DNA of 64,000 nucleotides, from NCBI RefSeq assembly GCF_036013525.1, contig NZ_CP107853.1, forward strand, positions 744,001 to 808,000, in the 5' to 3' direction. The position numbers and the translations under genes are program-made. The stretch is from Nonomuraea sp. NBC_00507 (lineage in GTDB: Bacteria > Actinomycetota > Actinomycetes > Streptosporangiales > Streptosporangiaceae). The notes beneath the pieces were generated by a model. That model did no database searches, was not told the DNA's origin, and was given only the letters and a program-made list of their open reading frames with translations. Below, piece after piece: positions 27,581 to 36,439 of this stretch. Each line of letters starts with the position of its first letter. Position 1 is the stretch's first letter.

Positions 27581-27628
27581 CCCCTGCGAGTGCCAGCCCC
27601 CTCCGGAAGGAGAGGGCTGTGGCTCCCG

Positions 27629-28300
27629 TCAATCCATCACCGACTCCCCGCCGGGGTAGGCGAAGGATGACCGGGGCGAGTAGAAACCCCACACGATCTG
27701 CAGAGGGTCAGCGGGTCGCAACGCGTAGACGGAGTGGCTCGGCTCCAGGAACTCCAACGAGACGATCTCGAACGGATCGACCGGCTCCGCCACGAACGGA
27801 TAGATGCCGCTGATCCGCTGCCCGCCGACCTCGGTGATGTACCGCAGTTGTCCACGGTTGACCGCCGTACCGGTGTGCCCAACCCGCGCGGTCGTACGGA
27901 TCACCGGCACACCGTCGGACTCGGTCGTCGCAACCAGCGTCTTCCCCTCGACCTCGATCGTCGTACGACCAGGGGTGGCCGGAACGCCTCGTGCGAGCGC
28001 GTACTCGCGTACCACTGCGCTCGAGTTGAAATAGTGCGTCCACCAGCGGCCGGGGGTCACGCCGTCGGGCGCGTAGGCATCTTCCAGGTCGGGCCCGATA
28101 TAGGTCAGCGAGTACGCGCCGAACCCGGAGGTCTGCTCGGGCTGGTCGACGACGTACTGGTTCATGAAGACCTGCCGATTGGCCATCGGCTTCAAACCGT
28201 CGGGTACCAGTGCCGCGACGGCATCGGGTTCGGCCGGCACCCACCCGAAGTAGATCATCCGGCTGTTGACGACGAGCTGAGGTGCGACGAGTTCGGGCAC
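27629..28300 (-). CDS. Acetoacetate decarboxylase-like protein
   Basis: 223 residues from GTG 28300 with GGGAGA upstream. The beta-rich sequence (IYFGWVPAEPDAVAALVPDG, FMNQYVVDQPEQTSGFGAYS, LRYITEVGGQRISGIYPF) fits the ADC/MppR-like fold, in which members decarboxylate or cyclise keto acids, or act as enduracididine enzymes. I could not place the Schiff-base lysine with certainty. No operon partner; the LuxR relic follows it. Confidence 0.6.
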   Translation of the reverse strand: MPELVAPQLVVNSRMIYFGWVPAEPDAVAALVPDGLKPMANRQVFMNQYVVDQPEQTSGFGAYSLTYIGPDLEDAYAPDGVTPGRWWTHYFNSSAVVREYALARGVPATPGRTTIEVEGKTLVATTESDGVPVIRTTARVGHTGTAVNRGQLRYITEVGGQRISGIYPFVAEPVDPFEIVSLEFLEPSHSVYALRPADPLQIVWGFYSPRSSFAYPGGESVMD

Positions 28301-28429
28301 GGGCTCTCCCTTGCTATGGACGACGCATAGCCGGAACTTACGTGACCTCTTCAACGAGAACAACAAGTCACGACCGACGATGCCTGCCGCAGGGATCGGA
28401 GACGCGCTTGACCGGCCCTGGCAGCCGAC

Positions 28430-29083
28430 TCACTCCATGGCCGTGTAGCGGCGCAGGTCGTCGCCGGTGAGCGCCTCCCCGGGAAGGGGCGAGCCGACGT
28501 CGGCGCGCAGGCCGTTCAGCATGATCTCCGTCACGCGTGCCACGGCCGGCCCGCCGGTCATGTTCGCCGGCAAGTAGATGTGCAGGGTCATCAGCATGGC
28601 GATGTCCCCGGGGCCGACGTCGCGGCGCAGGGCCCCGTCCGCCTGCGCCTGCTCGGTCATCCCCAGCAAGGCGTCGATCACCTGCTGCCGGATCTCGTGC
28701 AGGTCGTGACCGGCTCGGAGCCGCTGGTGCAGGTGCGGGTCGAGCTTCGCCGACAGCTCGCCCATGCGCAGCTTGACGCAACCGCGCAGGAAGCGGCACA
28801 ACGCGTGCCAGGCGTCGGGTTCCTCCCGCTGGGCGGTCTGCGCCAGGTCCGCCAGGTGGTGCAGATTTTCCTCGCCGACCGCGCGGAGCAGCGCTTCCCG
28901 GTCGGGGAAGCGGCGGTACAGCGTGCCGATCCCGACGCCGGCGCGGCGGGCCACCTCGTCCAGCGGCACGTCGATGCCCTGCTCCAGGAACAACTCCCGG
29001 GCCGCCACGACGATCAGATCCCGGTTGCGGCGCGCGTCGGCCCGCAGACCGGTCGTTTCCTGCTGATTGGTTGCCTTCGCCAC
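28430..29083 (-). CDS. TetR-family repressor
   Basis: 217 residues. N-terminal HTH: RNRDLIVVAARELFLEQGID, VPLDEVARRAGVGIGTLYRR and FPDREALLRAVGEEN. The helical ligand domain follows. Divergent from the FAD monooxygenase with 98 bp between; the two operator copies there suggest it represses both genes. Confidence 0.92.
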   Translation of the reverse strand: MAKATNQQETTGLRADARRNRDLIVVAARELFLEQGIDVPLDEVARRAGVGIGTLYRRFPDREALLRAVGEENLHHLADLAQTAQREEPDAWHALCRFLRGCVKLRMGELSAKLDPHLHQRLRAGHDLHEIRQQVIDALLGMTEQAQADGALRRDVGPGDIAMLMTLHIYLPANMTGGPAVARVTEIMLNGLRADVGSPLPGEALTGDDLRRYTAME

Positions 29084-29110
29084 CTATTCCACCCCGACGC
29101 GCGATAAGAC

Positions 29111-29132
29111 TGGACGGTTTTCCTCCGGTTAG
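29111..29132. promoter_or_regulatory. TetR operator, distal copy
   Basis: This 22-bp element matches the proximal operator (29149-29170) at 17 of 22 positions: TGGA-G-----TTCCTCC-GTTAG shared, 38 bp apart. Its left arm is degenerate, so binding should be weaker. Confidence 0.6.
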
Positions 29133-29148
29133 AGTACCTTCCAAAGAG

Positions 29149-29170
29149 TGGAGGAAATTCCTCCAGTTAG
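29149..29170. promoter_or_regulatory. TetR operator, proximal copy
   Basis: Contains the perfect palindrome TGGAGGAAATTCCTCCA (29149-29165; 8-bp arms, one central base), 17 bp before the monooxygenase start. Position and symmetry fit a TetR dimer site blocking transcription. Confidence 0.75.
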
Positions 29171-29181
29171 CGAGGTCTGTC

Positions 29182-30348
29182 ATGAACAGCCGGAACCTTC
29201 TGATCTCCGGAGCCGGCATAGCCGGGCTGACACTGGCCTACTGGCTGGCCAGGCACGGTTTCCGCGTCACCGTCGTCGAACGGGCCCAGGCACTGCGCTC
29301 CAGCGGCAACCCGGTGGATGTCCGCGGACCCGCTCTGGCCGTCGCCGAACGGATGGGGATCGTGCCCCGGCTGCGCCGGGCCGCCACCGGCAACACCGGG
29401 CTCAGTTTCGTCAACGCCGAAGGCCGGCGCCTCGCCCGGATGGACATGGGTGGCGCCCAGCGGGCGGGCGAGATCGAGCTGCCGCGCGGCGACCTCGCCT
29501 CGATCTTGTACGAGACCTGCCGTGACCATGCCGAACTCCTCATGGACGACTCCATCGCGGCCCTCCGGCAGGACGGGCACGGGGTCGAGGTCACCTTCGA
29601 GCGCGCCGAGCCCCGCCGCTTCGACCTGGTGATCGGGGCCGACGGCCTGCACTCGACGACGCGCCGGCTGGCCTTCGGGGCGCAGGGCGGGATCGTCCGC
29701 CACATGGGCCTCTACGTCGCCACCACCCCGCTCGGCGGCGGGGACGGACCCGGCCGGGATGTGCTCATGCACAACGCACCCGGCAAGGCCGTCGCCGTCA
29801 GCCCCACTCCCAGCGGCGACCTGGCGTTCTTCCTCTACCGCAGCCCGGCCGAGCCCGGCTTCGACCACCGCGACACCGGGCAGCACAAGCGCATGCTGGC
29901 CGACGCGTTCGCGGACGTGTCCTGGCGGGCGCCCGAACTGCTGGAGCGCGTACGTGCCGCCGACGACCTCTACTTCGACTCGGTCAGCCAGGTGGTGCTG
30001 CCCCGCTGGTCGAACGGCCGGGTCGCGCTGCTCGGCGACGCCGCGTCCTGCGTGTCGCTGTTCGGAGACGGCTCCACACTCGCCATGGCGGGGGCGTTCA
30101 CCCTGGCCGAAGAGCTGGCCGCCACCCCCGGCGACCCCGAGACGGCCTTCCGCCGCTATGAGAGCGCCCACCGCCGCCTGGTGGACCCCAGGCAGCGCGG
30201 CATCAGGCAGGGCGCGGCACTCCTCGTGCCTGCGACACGACCCGGCATCCTGGCCCGGAACCTGACCATCCGCCTGTGGCCCGTCCTGGCCGCCACGGCC
30301 CGGCTCCCGCGCAGGCTCAGCAGGCCACCGGCGCGGGAGGCAGGATGA
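29182..30348 (+). CDS. FAD-dependent aromatic monooxygenase
   Basis: 388 residues from ATG 29182. FAD-binding motifs: ISGAGIAGLTLAYWLARHGF (GxGxxG), VVERAQ, the DG motif VIGADGLHS, and ALLGDAASC (GD motif). The group (PHBH fold) hydroxylates phenols, tetracyclines or rifamycins. It is the target of the divergent TetR gene, suggesting inducible detoxification or tailoring of an aromatic compound. Confidence 0.9.
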   Translation: MNSRNLLISGAGIAGLTLAYWLARHGFRVTVVERAQALRSSGNPVDVRGPALAVAERMGIVPRLRRAATGNTGLSFVNAEGRRLARMDMGGAQRAGEIELPRGDLASILYETCRDHAELLMDDSIAALRQDGHGVEVTFERAEPRRFDLVIGADGLHSTTRRLAFGAQGGIVRHMGLYVATTPLGGGDGPGRDVLMHNAPGKAVAVSPTPSGDLAFFLYRSPAEPGFDHRDTGQHKRMLADAFADVSWRAPELLERVRAADDLYFDSVSQVVLPRWSNGRVALLGDAASCVSLFGDGSTLAMAGAFTLAEELAATPGDPETAFRRYESAHRRLVDPRQRGIRQGAALLVPATRPGILARNLTIRLWPVLAATARLPRRLSRPPAREAG

Positions 30349-30363
30349 TCACCAAACACGCGG

Positions 30364-30921
30364 TCATGGGACGGCCCGAGCCCCCCGACCTCGGCTGCCC
30401 GACTGCTCTGTGGGTTGAGCGTTCACCTCGTTCCACTTGCGCAGAAGCTGGGGAACCTCGCTGCGGAGAAACGCGAAGAAGCGCCGGGTCTCGTCCATCC
30501 GGGCGCCCGCGGGCGTGTCCGCGCCCAGCACCTCGGCCCCATCGCGCGCGCCCTCCTCGAAGCGACGGAACACCTCGTCGCTCGACGCCGCCGCCTTGTA
30601 CCACGCCCCCTGGTCGACGCGGTAGTGATCACGACGCTCTCCGGGGTCCCGTTCACGGGTCACCATCCCGACCTGCATCAGGTACTTCACCGCGCCGGAG
30701 ATGGCCGAAGGGCCGACCTGCAGCACGTCGGCGAGTTCGGCGGCGGTACGCCGACCGTCGTCGGCGATGAGGAGCGCCGAGAGCACGCGTGCGGCCATGC
30801 GCGGATAACCCGAGTCGGACATGATCATGGCGAACCGTTCGAGGAACCGCAGCGCGTCGGCCGTAGACGCCTTGCCGGCTCTCTCGATCATGCCGCTCTC
30901 GTCGTCAGCTCTCTCGGTCAT
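30364..30921 (-). CDS. GbsR/MarR-type transcriptional repressor
   Basis: 185 residues from ATG 30921. Winged HTH: PRMAARVLSALLIADDGRRT, AAELADVLQVGPSAISGAVK and GMVTRERDPGERRDHYRV. The C-terminal helices carry FFAFLRSEVPQLLRKW. Divergent from the ABC exporter, with a perfect palindrome in the gap; probably represses the exporter until its substrate is sensed. Confidence 0.87.
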   Translation of the reverse strand: MTERADDESGMIERAGKASTADALRFLERFAMIMSDSGYPRMAARVLSALLIADDGRRTAAELADVLQVGPSAISGAVKYLMQVGMVTRERDPGERRDHYRVDQGAWYKAAASSDEVFRRFEEGARDGAEVLGADTPAGARMDETRRFFAFLRSEVPQLLRKWNEVNAQPTEQSGSRGRGARAVP

Positions 30922-30973
30922 GCACACCTCTGCGGTCGTCTCTGATAGGCCCCAGGCTACAGATTATCGATGT

Positions 30974-30990
30974 TTCACGAATTTCGTGAA
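30974..30990. promoter_or_regulatory. Operator palindrome of the divergent repressor/exporter
   Basis: TTCACGAATTTCGTGAA: 7-bp perfect arms around ATT, 20 bp before the exporter start at 31011 and 52 bp from the repressor start. The natural binding site for the GbsR/MarR-type dimer. Confidence 0.75.
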
Positions 30991-31010
30991 GTTCATGTAG
31001 CCTGCGAAGC

Positions 31011-31925
31011 ATGTCGAACATGATCTCCGTGTCCGGTCTGGTCAAGGCCTTCGGCCGGACACGGGCACTCGACGGCCTGGACCTAATGGTCCGGGCCGGT
31101 GAGGTGCACGGGTTCCTCGGTCCCAACGGGGCCGGCAAGTCCACCACCATTCGGATCCTGCTCGGGCTGCTGCGCCAGGACTCCGGCACGGCCCTGCTGC
31201 TGGATGGCGATCCGTGGCGAGACGCGACCGCGCTGCACCGCCGGCTGGCGTACGTGCCCGGCGACGTGACTCTGTGGCCGACGCTGTCCGGTGGCGAGAC
31301 GATCGACCTGCTCGGCCGGATGCGCGGCGGGCTCGATCCCCGGCGCCGGGCCGAACTGCTCGAGCGCTTCGAGTTGGATCCACGCAAGAAGGGGCGGGCC
31401 TACTCCAAGGGCAACCGGCAGAAAGTGGCCCTCGTCGCAGCGCTGTCGTCGGATGCCGACCTGCTCATCCTGGACGAGCCCACTTCCGGCCTCGACCCGC
31501 TGATGGAGGCGGTCTTCCAGGAGAGCATCCAGGAAGAGCGACGCAAAGGACGTACGGTGCTGCTGTCCAGCCACATCCTCGCCGAGGTCGAAGCCCTGTG
31601 CGACAGGGTGAGCATCATCCGGCGCGGCCGCACGGTGGAGACGGGCACGCTCACCGAGCTGCGCCACCTCACCCGCACCTCGATCACGGCCGAGCTCGCC
31701 GGGCCCGTCCCCCAACTCGCCGGAACAGCCGGCGTGCACGATCTGTGGACGCAGGACAACCGGCTGCGCTGCCAGGTCGACGGCGACGCGCTGGACGCGC
31801 TGCTGGGTGAGCTCCTGAAGGTCGGCGTGCGGAGCCTGGTCAGCCGGCCGCCGACGCTGGAGGAGATGTTCCTGCGCCACTACGAAGACGATCTGTCCGG
31901 CATGGGTGCGGTGGTACGGCGATGA
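31011..31925 (+). CDS. ABC exporter ATP-binding protein
   Basis: 304 residues. Walker [12 protein letters not shown]-loop, signature [11 protein letters not shown] (a divergent LSGGQ), Walker [14 protein letters not shown], and switch His in LSSHILAE. The C-terminal extension (about 215-304) is typical of DrrA/NatA-type drug or lipid exporters. Overlaps its permease gene at ATGA. Confidence 0.93.
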   Translation: MSNMISVSGLVKAFGRTRALDGLDLMVRAGEVHGFLGPNGAGKSTTIRILLGLLRQDSGTALLLDGDPWRDATALHRRLAYVPGDVTLWPTLSGGETIDLLGRMRGGLDPRRRAELLERFELDPRKKGRAYSKGNRQKVALVAALSSDADLLILDEPTSGLDPLMEAVFQESIQEERRKGRTVLLSSHILAEVEALCDRVSIIRRGRTVETGTLTELRHLTRTSITAELAGPVPQLAGTAGVHDLWTQDNRLRCQVDGDALDALLGELLKVGVRSLVSRPPTLEEMFLRHYEDDLSGMGAVVRR

Positions 31926-33514
31926 GCACCCTCACCGGCACCGGCGGACTGATCCGGCTCATCCTGCGACGCGACCGAGTGAGGCTGCCGGTCTGGTTCG
32001 GGCTGGTGGCGATGCTCGTGATCGGCGTCGCCGGTTCGGTGGCCGGCGCCTATCCCACTGAAGTGGCACGGCAGGCGTTCCTCCACACGACCAACGGCGA
32101 CCCGACGCAGCTCATGATGATCGGCCCCATCTATGACTCGTCCGCCGGAGGGCTCGCCGCGTGGCGCGTACGCGGGCAGGCCGCCCTGCTGATCGCGCTG
32201 GCGAGCATGTTCCTGGTGATCCGCGGCACCCGGGCGGAGGAGGAGGCGGGCCGGAGCGAGCTGCTGGGCTCGACCGTGGTCGGCAGGCATGCGGCATTGA
32301 CGGCCGCGCTGATCGTGGCGTTCGCCGCCAATCTGGTGACCGCCCTTGTCGTGGCACTGGGACTCATCGGCCAGGGGTTACCTCCGCGAGGCTCCCTGGT
32401 GATGGGACTGTCGGTCGCCGCCGCCGGGTGCCTCTTCGCCGCGCTCGCGGGCCTGACGGCCCAGTTGACCGAAAGCGCTCGCACTGCCACCGGCCTCGCT
32501 GCCACGGGTATGGCCGTCCTTTACGCGGTGCGCGCGACCGCGGACGTCCAGCAGAGTCACGGGATTTCCTGGCTGTCGCCGTTCGGCTGGACCCAGCACA
32601 TGCGCCCCTTCGCCGGGGACCACTACTGGCCGCTCCTACCTGTCGCCGGCCTGATCCTGCTGCTGGTGGCCGGCGCCTACCGGATATCCGCACGCCGAGA
32701 CCTGGGCGCCGGAATCCTCCCGCCACGGCTCGGGCCCGCCGACGCGGCGCCGGGCCTGCGTACCTCACTTGCCCTGGCATGGCGGCTGCAGCGGGGCACG
32801 TTGCTCGCCTGGGCCGTCGCATTCACCGCCTTCGGCGCCGGCCTGGGAGGCGCGGCGCAAAGCGCCGCCGAACAACTGAACGCGAGCGAGGCCCTCCGAG
32901 GCCTGGTCGAGCGGATGGGTGGCGGCAGCCGTCCCGTCGACGGCTTCTTCGCCTTCGTCATCTACCTGACGAGCCAGGTCATCTCGGTCTACGCGATTCA
33001 GGCGACCCTGCGATTGCGCGCGGAAGAGACGGCCGGCCGCGCCGATATCCTCCTGACCGGCCCGGTCGGCAGGCTGCGCTGGGCAGGCGGTCACCTGGCC
33101 ATCGTCGTGGCCGGGTCGGGCATCGTGCTCGGCGGGCTCGGTCTCGGGATGGGTCTGGTCTACGGGCTCTCCACGGGGGATCTGGGCGCCGAGGTCGCAC
33201 GGCTGTTGGGTGCGAGCCTGACGCGGCTGCCTTCGGTGCTGGTGCTGGCGGCCATCTCGGCGCTGGTGTACGGCCTGCTGCCCCGACTCACCGCGATCAT
33301 CGCCTATGCCGCGCTCGGCCTGTGCCTCGTGCTCGAATTCGCGGTGGAACTGCTGCACGCCGACCCGTCGATCTTGATGGTGTCACCGTTCGCGCAGACC
33401 CCTGGGCTTCCGGTCGCCGAATTCACCGTGACGCCGCTGATCGTGCTGACCGTCGTCGCCATCGGGCTCACCACTGTCGGGCTGGCGGCGCTCCGCCGTC
33501 GTGACCTCGAATGA
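31922..33514 (+). CDS. ABC-2 type exporter permease
   Basis: 530 residues with about twelve hydrophobic segments in two six-helix halves (start [18 protein letters not shown]; second half begins near [18 protein letters not shown]). This is the double-length form that pairs with a single ATPase dimer, as in TipH/tetronasin-type exporters. Substrate unknown; repressor control suggests a drug or toxic lipid. Confidence 0.9.
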   Translation: MSTLTGTGGLIRLILRRDRVRLPVWFGLVAMLVIGVAGSVAGAYPTEVARQAFLHTTNGDPTQLMMIGPIYDSSAGGLAAWRVRGQAALLIALASMFLVIRGTRAEEEAGRSELLGSTVVGRHAALTAALIVAFAANLVTALVVALGLIGQGLPPRGSLVMGLSVAAAGCLFAALAGLTAQLTESARTATGLAATGMAVLYAVRATADVQQSHGISWLSPFGWTQHMRPFAGDHYWPLLPVAGLILLLVAGAYRISARRDLGAGILPPRLGPADAAPGLRTSLALAWRLQRGTLLAWAVAFTAFGAGLGGAAQSAAEQLNASEALRGLVERMGGGSRPVDGFFAFVIYLTSQVISVYAIQATLRLRAEETAGRADILLTGPVGRLRWAGGHLAIVVAGSGIVLGGLGLGMGLVYGLSTGDLGAEVARLLGASLTRLPSVLVLAAISALVYGLLPRLTAIIAYAALGLCLVLEFAVELLHADPSILMVSPFAQTPGLPVAEFTVTPLIVLTVVAIGLTTVGLAALRRRDLE

Positions 33515-33566
33515 CCCAAAGATCACCCGTCCAGAGCCGCCACAGCCGCTTGGGAAGCCGGCCGGA

Positions 33567-33785
33567 CCAGCCAGCCCAGCACGTCGAAGGCCGGCTCGGT
33601 CAGATGCAGGCCAACCTGCTCGCCCACCGCAGTGGGCGATGGCGCTGAATGAGATCGTCACGAGCATCCAGCGCGACATCGCCACGCTGACCGCGACCGC
33701 CGCGCAGACTCAGGACCACCTCGCCACGCCGATCCTGCCCCAGCAGGCCATCGTGGGCCCGCGCCGGCTGCGCGTCCACCGCGTG
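33567..33785. pseudogene. Deleted relic copy of the 36.9-37.6 kb MerR/membrane-protein locus
   Basis: Two blocks match the intact divergent pair. 33567-33630 matches 36931-36994 inside the membrane-protein gene (shared CCAGCCCAGCACGTCGAAGG). 33651-about 33785 matches 37437-about 37575 inside the MerR gene (shared GACATCGCCACGCTG). About 440 bp lying between them in the intact locus is missing, including both starts and the promoter, and a further 6 bp is lost near 33731. Neither remnant can be functional. Confidence 0.8.
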
Positions 33786-33865
33786 ACTGTGGACCAACTC
33801 CAGATCACGGTGAATCCCCAAGAACGATCACGAACTGGACGGGATCGCCGATCGTCCAATCCCAC

Positions 33866-34492
33866 ATGATCGTAGTCCTTGCGGTGTCCCTCGCCTTTGC
33901 CCCCGTCCAGATCCCCAAGGATTTCCTGCTGAGCGAGAAGGCCGCCCGTGCGCCCCTGTCGGAAATACAGAAAGCCGAGGAGTGGTGGCAGATCAGCGAC
34001 AAGCTGAACGACCCCTTGGCACTGAACCCGTGCGGGCGCAAGCGCGCCACGATGGCAGACCGGTCGGCAGCACGCACTATTGTCCACGGGACAAGCGCGC
34101 CCTCGCACTACGGCGAGCAACTCGTGATCTACCGGAACGCCAAGGCGGCGACGACCGCCATGAGGAAGCTGCTCGCCGACGCCAAGCGGTGCGTGGCCCG
34201 TCCGCATGGCAAGCCGTACAGCTGGTCCAACGACGAGAAGACCCGATGGGTGGTGAATCGCACGCGGCTCGGGACCGAGGCTGCGCTGATGCGCCTCATG
34301 ATGTACGACAAGCTGAACAAGGAATGGGCTCCGCTGTTGTCCGGCATCGTGGCACGCAAGGGTCGTGCGCTGATGATTTACACCGGTGATTTGGAAACCC
34401 TCGGCCACCCGCAGAAGCGAGCCCTCAAGACCCTGCATCGTACTGCCGCCAAGATGGTGGCGAAGGTCTGCACACTGCCCGCCGTCTGCTGA
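33866..34492 (+). CDS. Putative secreted protein, N-terminus possibly truncated
   Basis: 208 residues. MIVVLAVSLAFAPVQIPKDF looks like the end of a signal peptide, but only about 12 hydrophobic residues precede the cleavage region, and no ribosome site is seen. The frame is open further upstream into the relic. The mature part has CGRKRAT, RCVARPHGK and VAKVCTLPAVC, i.e. possible disulfide cysteines. It resembles lipoprotein or sensor-like extracellular domains of actinomycetes, but I do not recognise the family. A chromosomal break may have removed the true 5' end. Confidence 0.5.
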   Translation: MIVVLAVSLAFAPVQIPKDFLLSEKAARAPLSEIQKAEEWWQISDKLNDPLALNPCGRKRATMADRSAARTIVHGTSAPSHYGEQLVIYRNAKAATTAMRKLLADAKRCVARPHGKPYSWSNDEKTRWVVNRTRLGTEAALMRLMMYDKLNKEWAPLLSGIVARKGRALMIYTGDLETLGHPQKRALKTLHRTAAKMVAKVCTLPAVC

Positions 34493-34493
34493 T

Positions 34494-34680
34494 TTGTTCC
34501 AGGCCTACGCCGCACTCCGCAAAGCTGTGCGGGCAGGCGAGGGCGTGCTCCATCAGGTCCTGGGCCGCACGCGCCTGCTCGATGCGCTGCTCCAGCACGG
34601 CGACGCGACGACGCAACGGGTCCGGTGATCTGCCAAGAGATCACGCTCCCACTTGGAAAGAACTGCGATAGGACTCGGCG
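34494..34680 (-). pseudogene. MerR-family regulator C-terminal relic
   Basis: On the minus strand one frame gives RRRVAVLEQRIEQARAAQDL followed by MEHALACPHSFAECG. This is the coiled-coil dimerisation helix and cysteine tail common at the end of MerR regulators. No HTH or start is present upstream, and frames change near 34616. Treated as a fragment. Confidence 0.4.
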
Positions 34681-34706
34681 GCACCGACGGGCGATCATGA
34701 ACGCTC

Positions 34707-35021
34707 ATGACGAAAAAGATCCTTTCCAGCGTCGCCGGCGTCGTTCTTGGAGCCGCCGCCCTCATCGGCAGCACCGCCTCCCCCGCGGCCGCAGTGGGCA
34801 GCTGCACCAAGACCGCGAGCACCAGCCACTCCGTGAGTGTCAAGTGCACCAGTGGCCTCGAGACCTACTTCCGGGTCTACGGCTACTTTTGCTCCACCTC
34901 ATCTTGTTCCTACATTCCGGGCAGCCTGGTGCCCCTGGGCGGCACGAGCAAGGCCTCCAGCAGCGCCTACTACAGCGGCAAGTGGTACGTGAAGGGCTGC
35001 TATGTGACCAGCGGCTGCTGA
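34707..35021 (+). CDS. Small secreted cysteine-rich protein
   Basis: 104 residues. Signal peptide 1-29 (MTKKILSSVAGVVLGAAALI ... SPAAA). The mature ~75 residues are rich in Ser, Tyr and Gly and contain six cysteines, including YFCSTSSCSY and a terminal GCYVTSGC, which could form three disulfides. No known family; a small extracellular effector or inhibitor is possible. A clear terminator follows. Confidence 0.65.
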   Translation: MTKKILSSVAGVVLGAAALIGSTASPAAAVGSCTKTASTSHSVSVKCTSGLETYFRVYGYFCSTSSCSYIPGSLVPLGGTSKASSSAYYSGKWYVKGCYVTSGC

Positions 35022-35032
35022 GTCCCCCCGAC

Positions 35033-35055
35033 CTGGACCTCTCCTCGAGGTCCAG
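35033..35055 (+). terminator. Rho-independent-like hairpin
   Basis: CTGGACCTC-TCCTC-GAGGTCCAG, a perfect 9-bp stem with 5-base loop, 11 bp after the stop of the small secreted protein gene. No T-run follows, as is common in actinomycetes. Confidence 0.7.
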
Positions 35056-35111
35056 ACCCCCTGCCTGCTCTCGACTTGCTTCTTCGCCGCGACAGGCCTC
35101 ATTGACAACCT

Positions 35112-35395
35112 CCGGCACATGGTCACCTCGAACACGGCCGACTGCGCCGAAGGCGACAGCGGCGTTTGTTGTAGCCGGACTGGCCGGGCAAGTAGGGGAA
35201 GGCGCCGGGCAGGTGCACCGGCAGGAAGCGCAGCCAGCGAGTCTCGGAGCGGATGCCGAGCAGGGCTTGCGCGATGGCCAGGGTGAGCAGTTCGGCGTCG
35301 GCGAGTTTGGGCGGGCGACCGATGCCGGCGGGCGTGCCGGGAGCACCGAGCCGCCAGGTAGGTGGTCTGCGTGCCGGTAACGTGCGGGAACACTG
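35112..35395 (-). mobile_element. IS982-type transposase N-terminal relic
   Basis: On the minus strand, GIGRPPKLADAELLTLAIAQ, ALLGIRSETRWLRFL, PVHLPGAFPYLPGQSGYNKR matches the N-terminal helical domain of IS982/IS4-like transposases common in actinomycetes. The frame ends at TGA soon after, and the DDE catalytic part is absent. No terminal inverted repeats were recognised. A dead fragment. Confidence 0.65.
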
Positions 35396-35426
35396 CGGTC
35401 AGCTGTCCCCTCCTTCGGCCCAGGGC

Positions 35427-35912
35427 TCATGTGCGCAAGGTTGCGGCGGCGATGGCGGCGGGATCCCAGTAGAACGGCCGGCATTCAAGCATGCGCCCGT
35501 TCCGTACGCGAATCAGTTGCATGATCAGCGTGTCGATCTCCTGACCAGTTGCACGAGCGTGGAACCGTACCCGGCTCCGTACCACCACCGTGTCTCTGTC
35601 GCCCCAGTGTTCCTGCTCCAGAAACTCCATGGATGCCCAGGTCTCGCTGAAAGCGGCCAGGAACCGCTCGAGCCCGTCACGTCCTCGCCATGTCCCCGTC
35701 CCCGTGAAAGGCAAGCCGGGAGCCTGATACAGGACGACGTCAGGGTCCAGGTATACGGCGACCTCGTCATAGCTGGTTTTGCCGAATCCGCCCGCGGCGA
35801 CGTACGCGGCCTCGGCCCGGTAGAACTTCTCCATCACCGCCCAGGCGTCCTGCGATCGGCCCTCGGCAGGCGGGCCGTCAGTCTGCGTCTCGGTCACATT
35901 TGCCGTACTCAT
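35427..35912 (-). CDS. NTF2/SnoaL-like protein
   Basis: 161 residues from ATG 35912. Cone-fold pattern: helices AWAVMEKFYRAEAAYVA, strands PDVVLYQAPGLPF, DGLERFLAAFSETWASMEF, then TVVVRSRVRFHARATG and MLECRPFYWDP. Members are polyketide cyclases, isomerases or have no catalysis. Standalone gene beside the IS relic. Confidence 0.75.
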   Translation of the reverse strand: MSTANVTETQTDGPPAEGRSQDAWAVMEKFYRAEAAYVAAGGFGKTSYDEVAVYLDPDVVLYQAPGLPFTGTGTWRGRDGLERFLAAFSETWASMEFLEQEHWGDRDTVVVRSRVRFHARATGQEIDTLIMQLIRVRNGRMLECRPFYWDPAAIAAATLRT

Positions 35913-36087
35913 GGCTCCAGCGTCACGGACAGGTGAAGAACCGTGCTGGCGGTGATCGGACGCCTCAGTGGCGACATCCATAATGGCATCGATCTTGGCG
36001 GGGGTGCGTGAGTCCGGACACCGGACTCGCCTACTTCGCGGCTCGGCACAGCCTGCGAGCGCCCGAAACGAGTTGGGACTTGCTCGT

Positions 36088-36412
36088 CTAGCACAAAGAG
36101 TGTCCGACAAGCGGCGCGGGACCCTGGTGGCGGACCGTCACGTCAACGGTCGCGCTCTCGATCACGGCGTCTGGAGCCGCCATACCTGCGATCGGCACAT
36201 CGAGCACCCGCAGTGGAACGCCGATGCCGTTGGCGGTGCCGACGAAAGCGATCAGGACGGTGGAGAGCAGTAGGGCGATCTTCGGCCAGGACCGCCGCAC
36301 TGGAGCCTCCGCGCCACAACGTCCGCCAGGTTGCGGTGAACAGTTTCGGCTGGCGCCCGTCCACATCAACGTGTCGGGGCGCAGTTCAGCGGGGTCGATG
36401 TCTGACAGCTTC
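36088..36412 (-). CDS. Doubtful membrane/secreted open frame
   Basis: From GTG 36412 a frame of ~107 residues contains one hydrophobic helix (KIALLLSTVLIAFVGTANGI) then a polar extracellular-like tail. No good ribosome site and no family. It could be a broken gene downstream of the membrane protein at 36440. The rest of the 35913-36439 gap shows nothing I can support. Confidence 0.3.
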
Positions 36413-36439
36413 ACCTGAACGGGGTGGAGTCTGGCCGCC

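Noticed and set aside
33501..33869. 122-codon plus-strand frame after the ABC permease
   Set aside because: It runs across the two relic blocks and joins pieces of different genes and strands.
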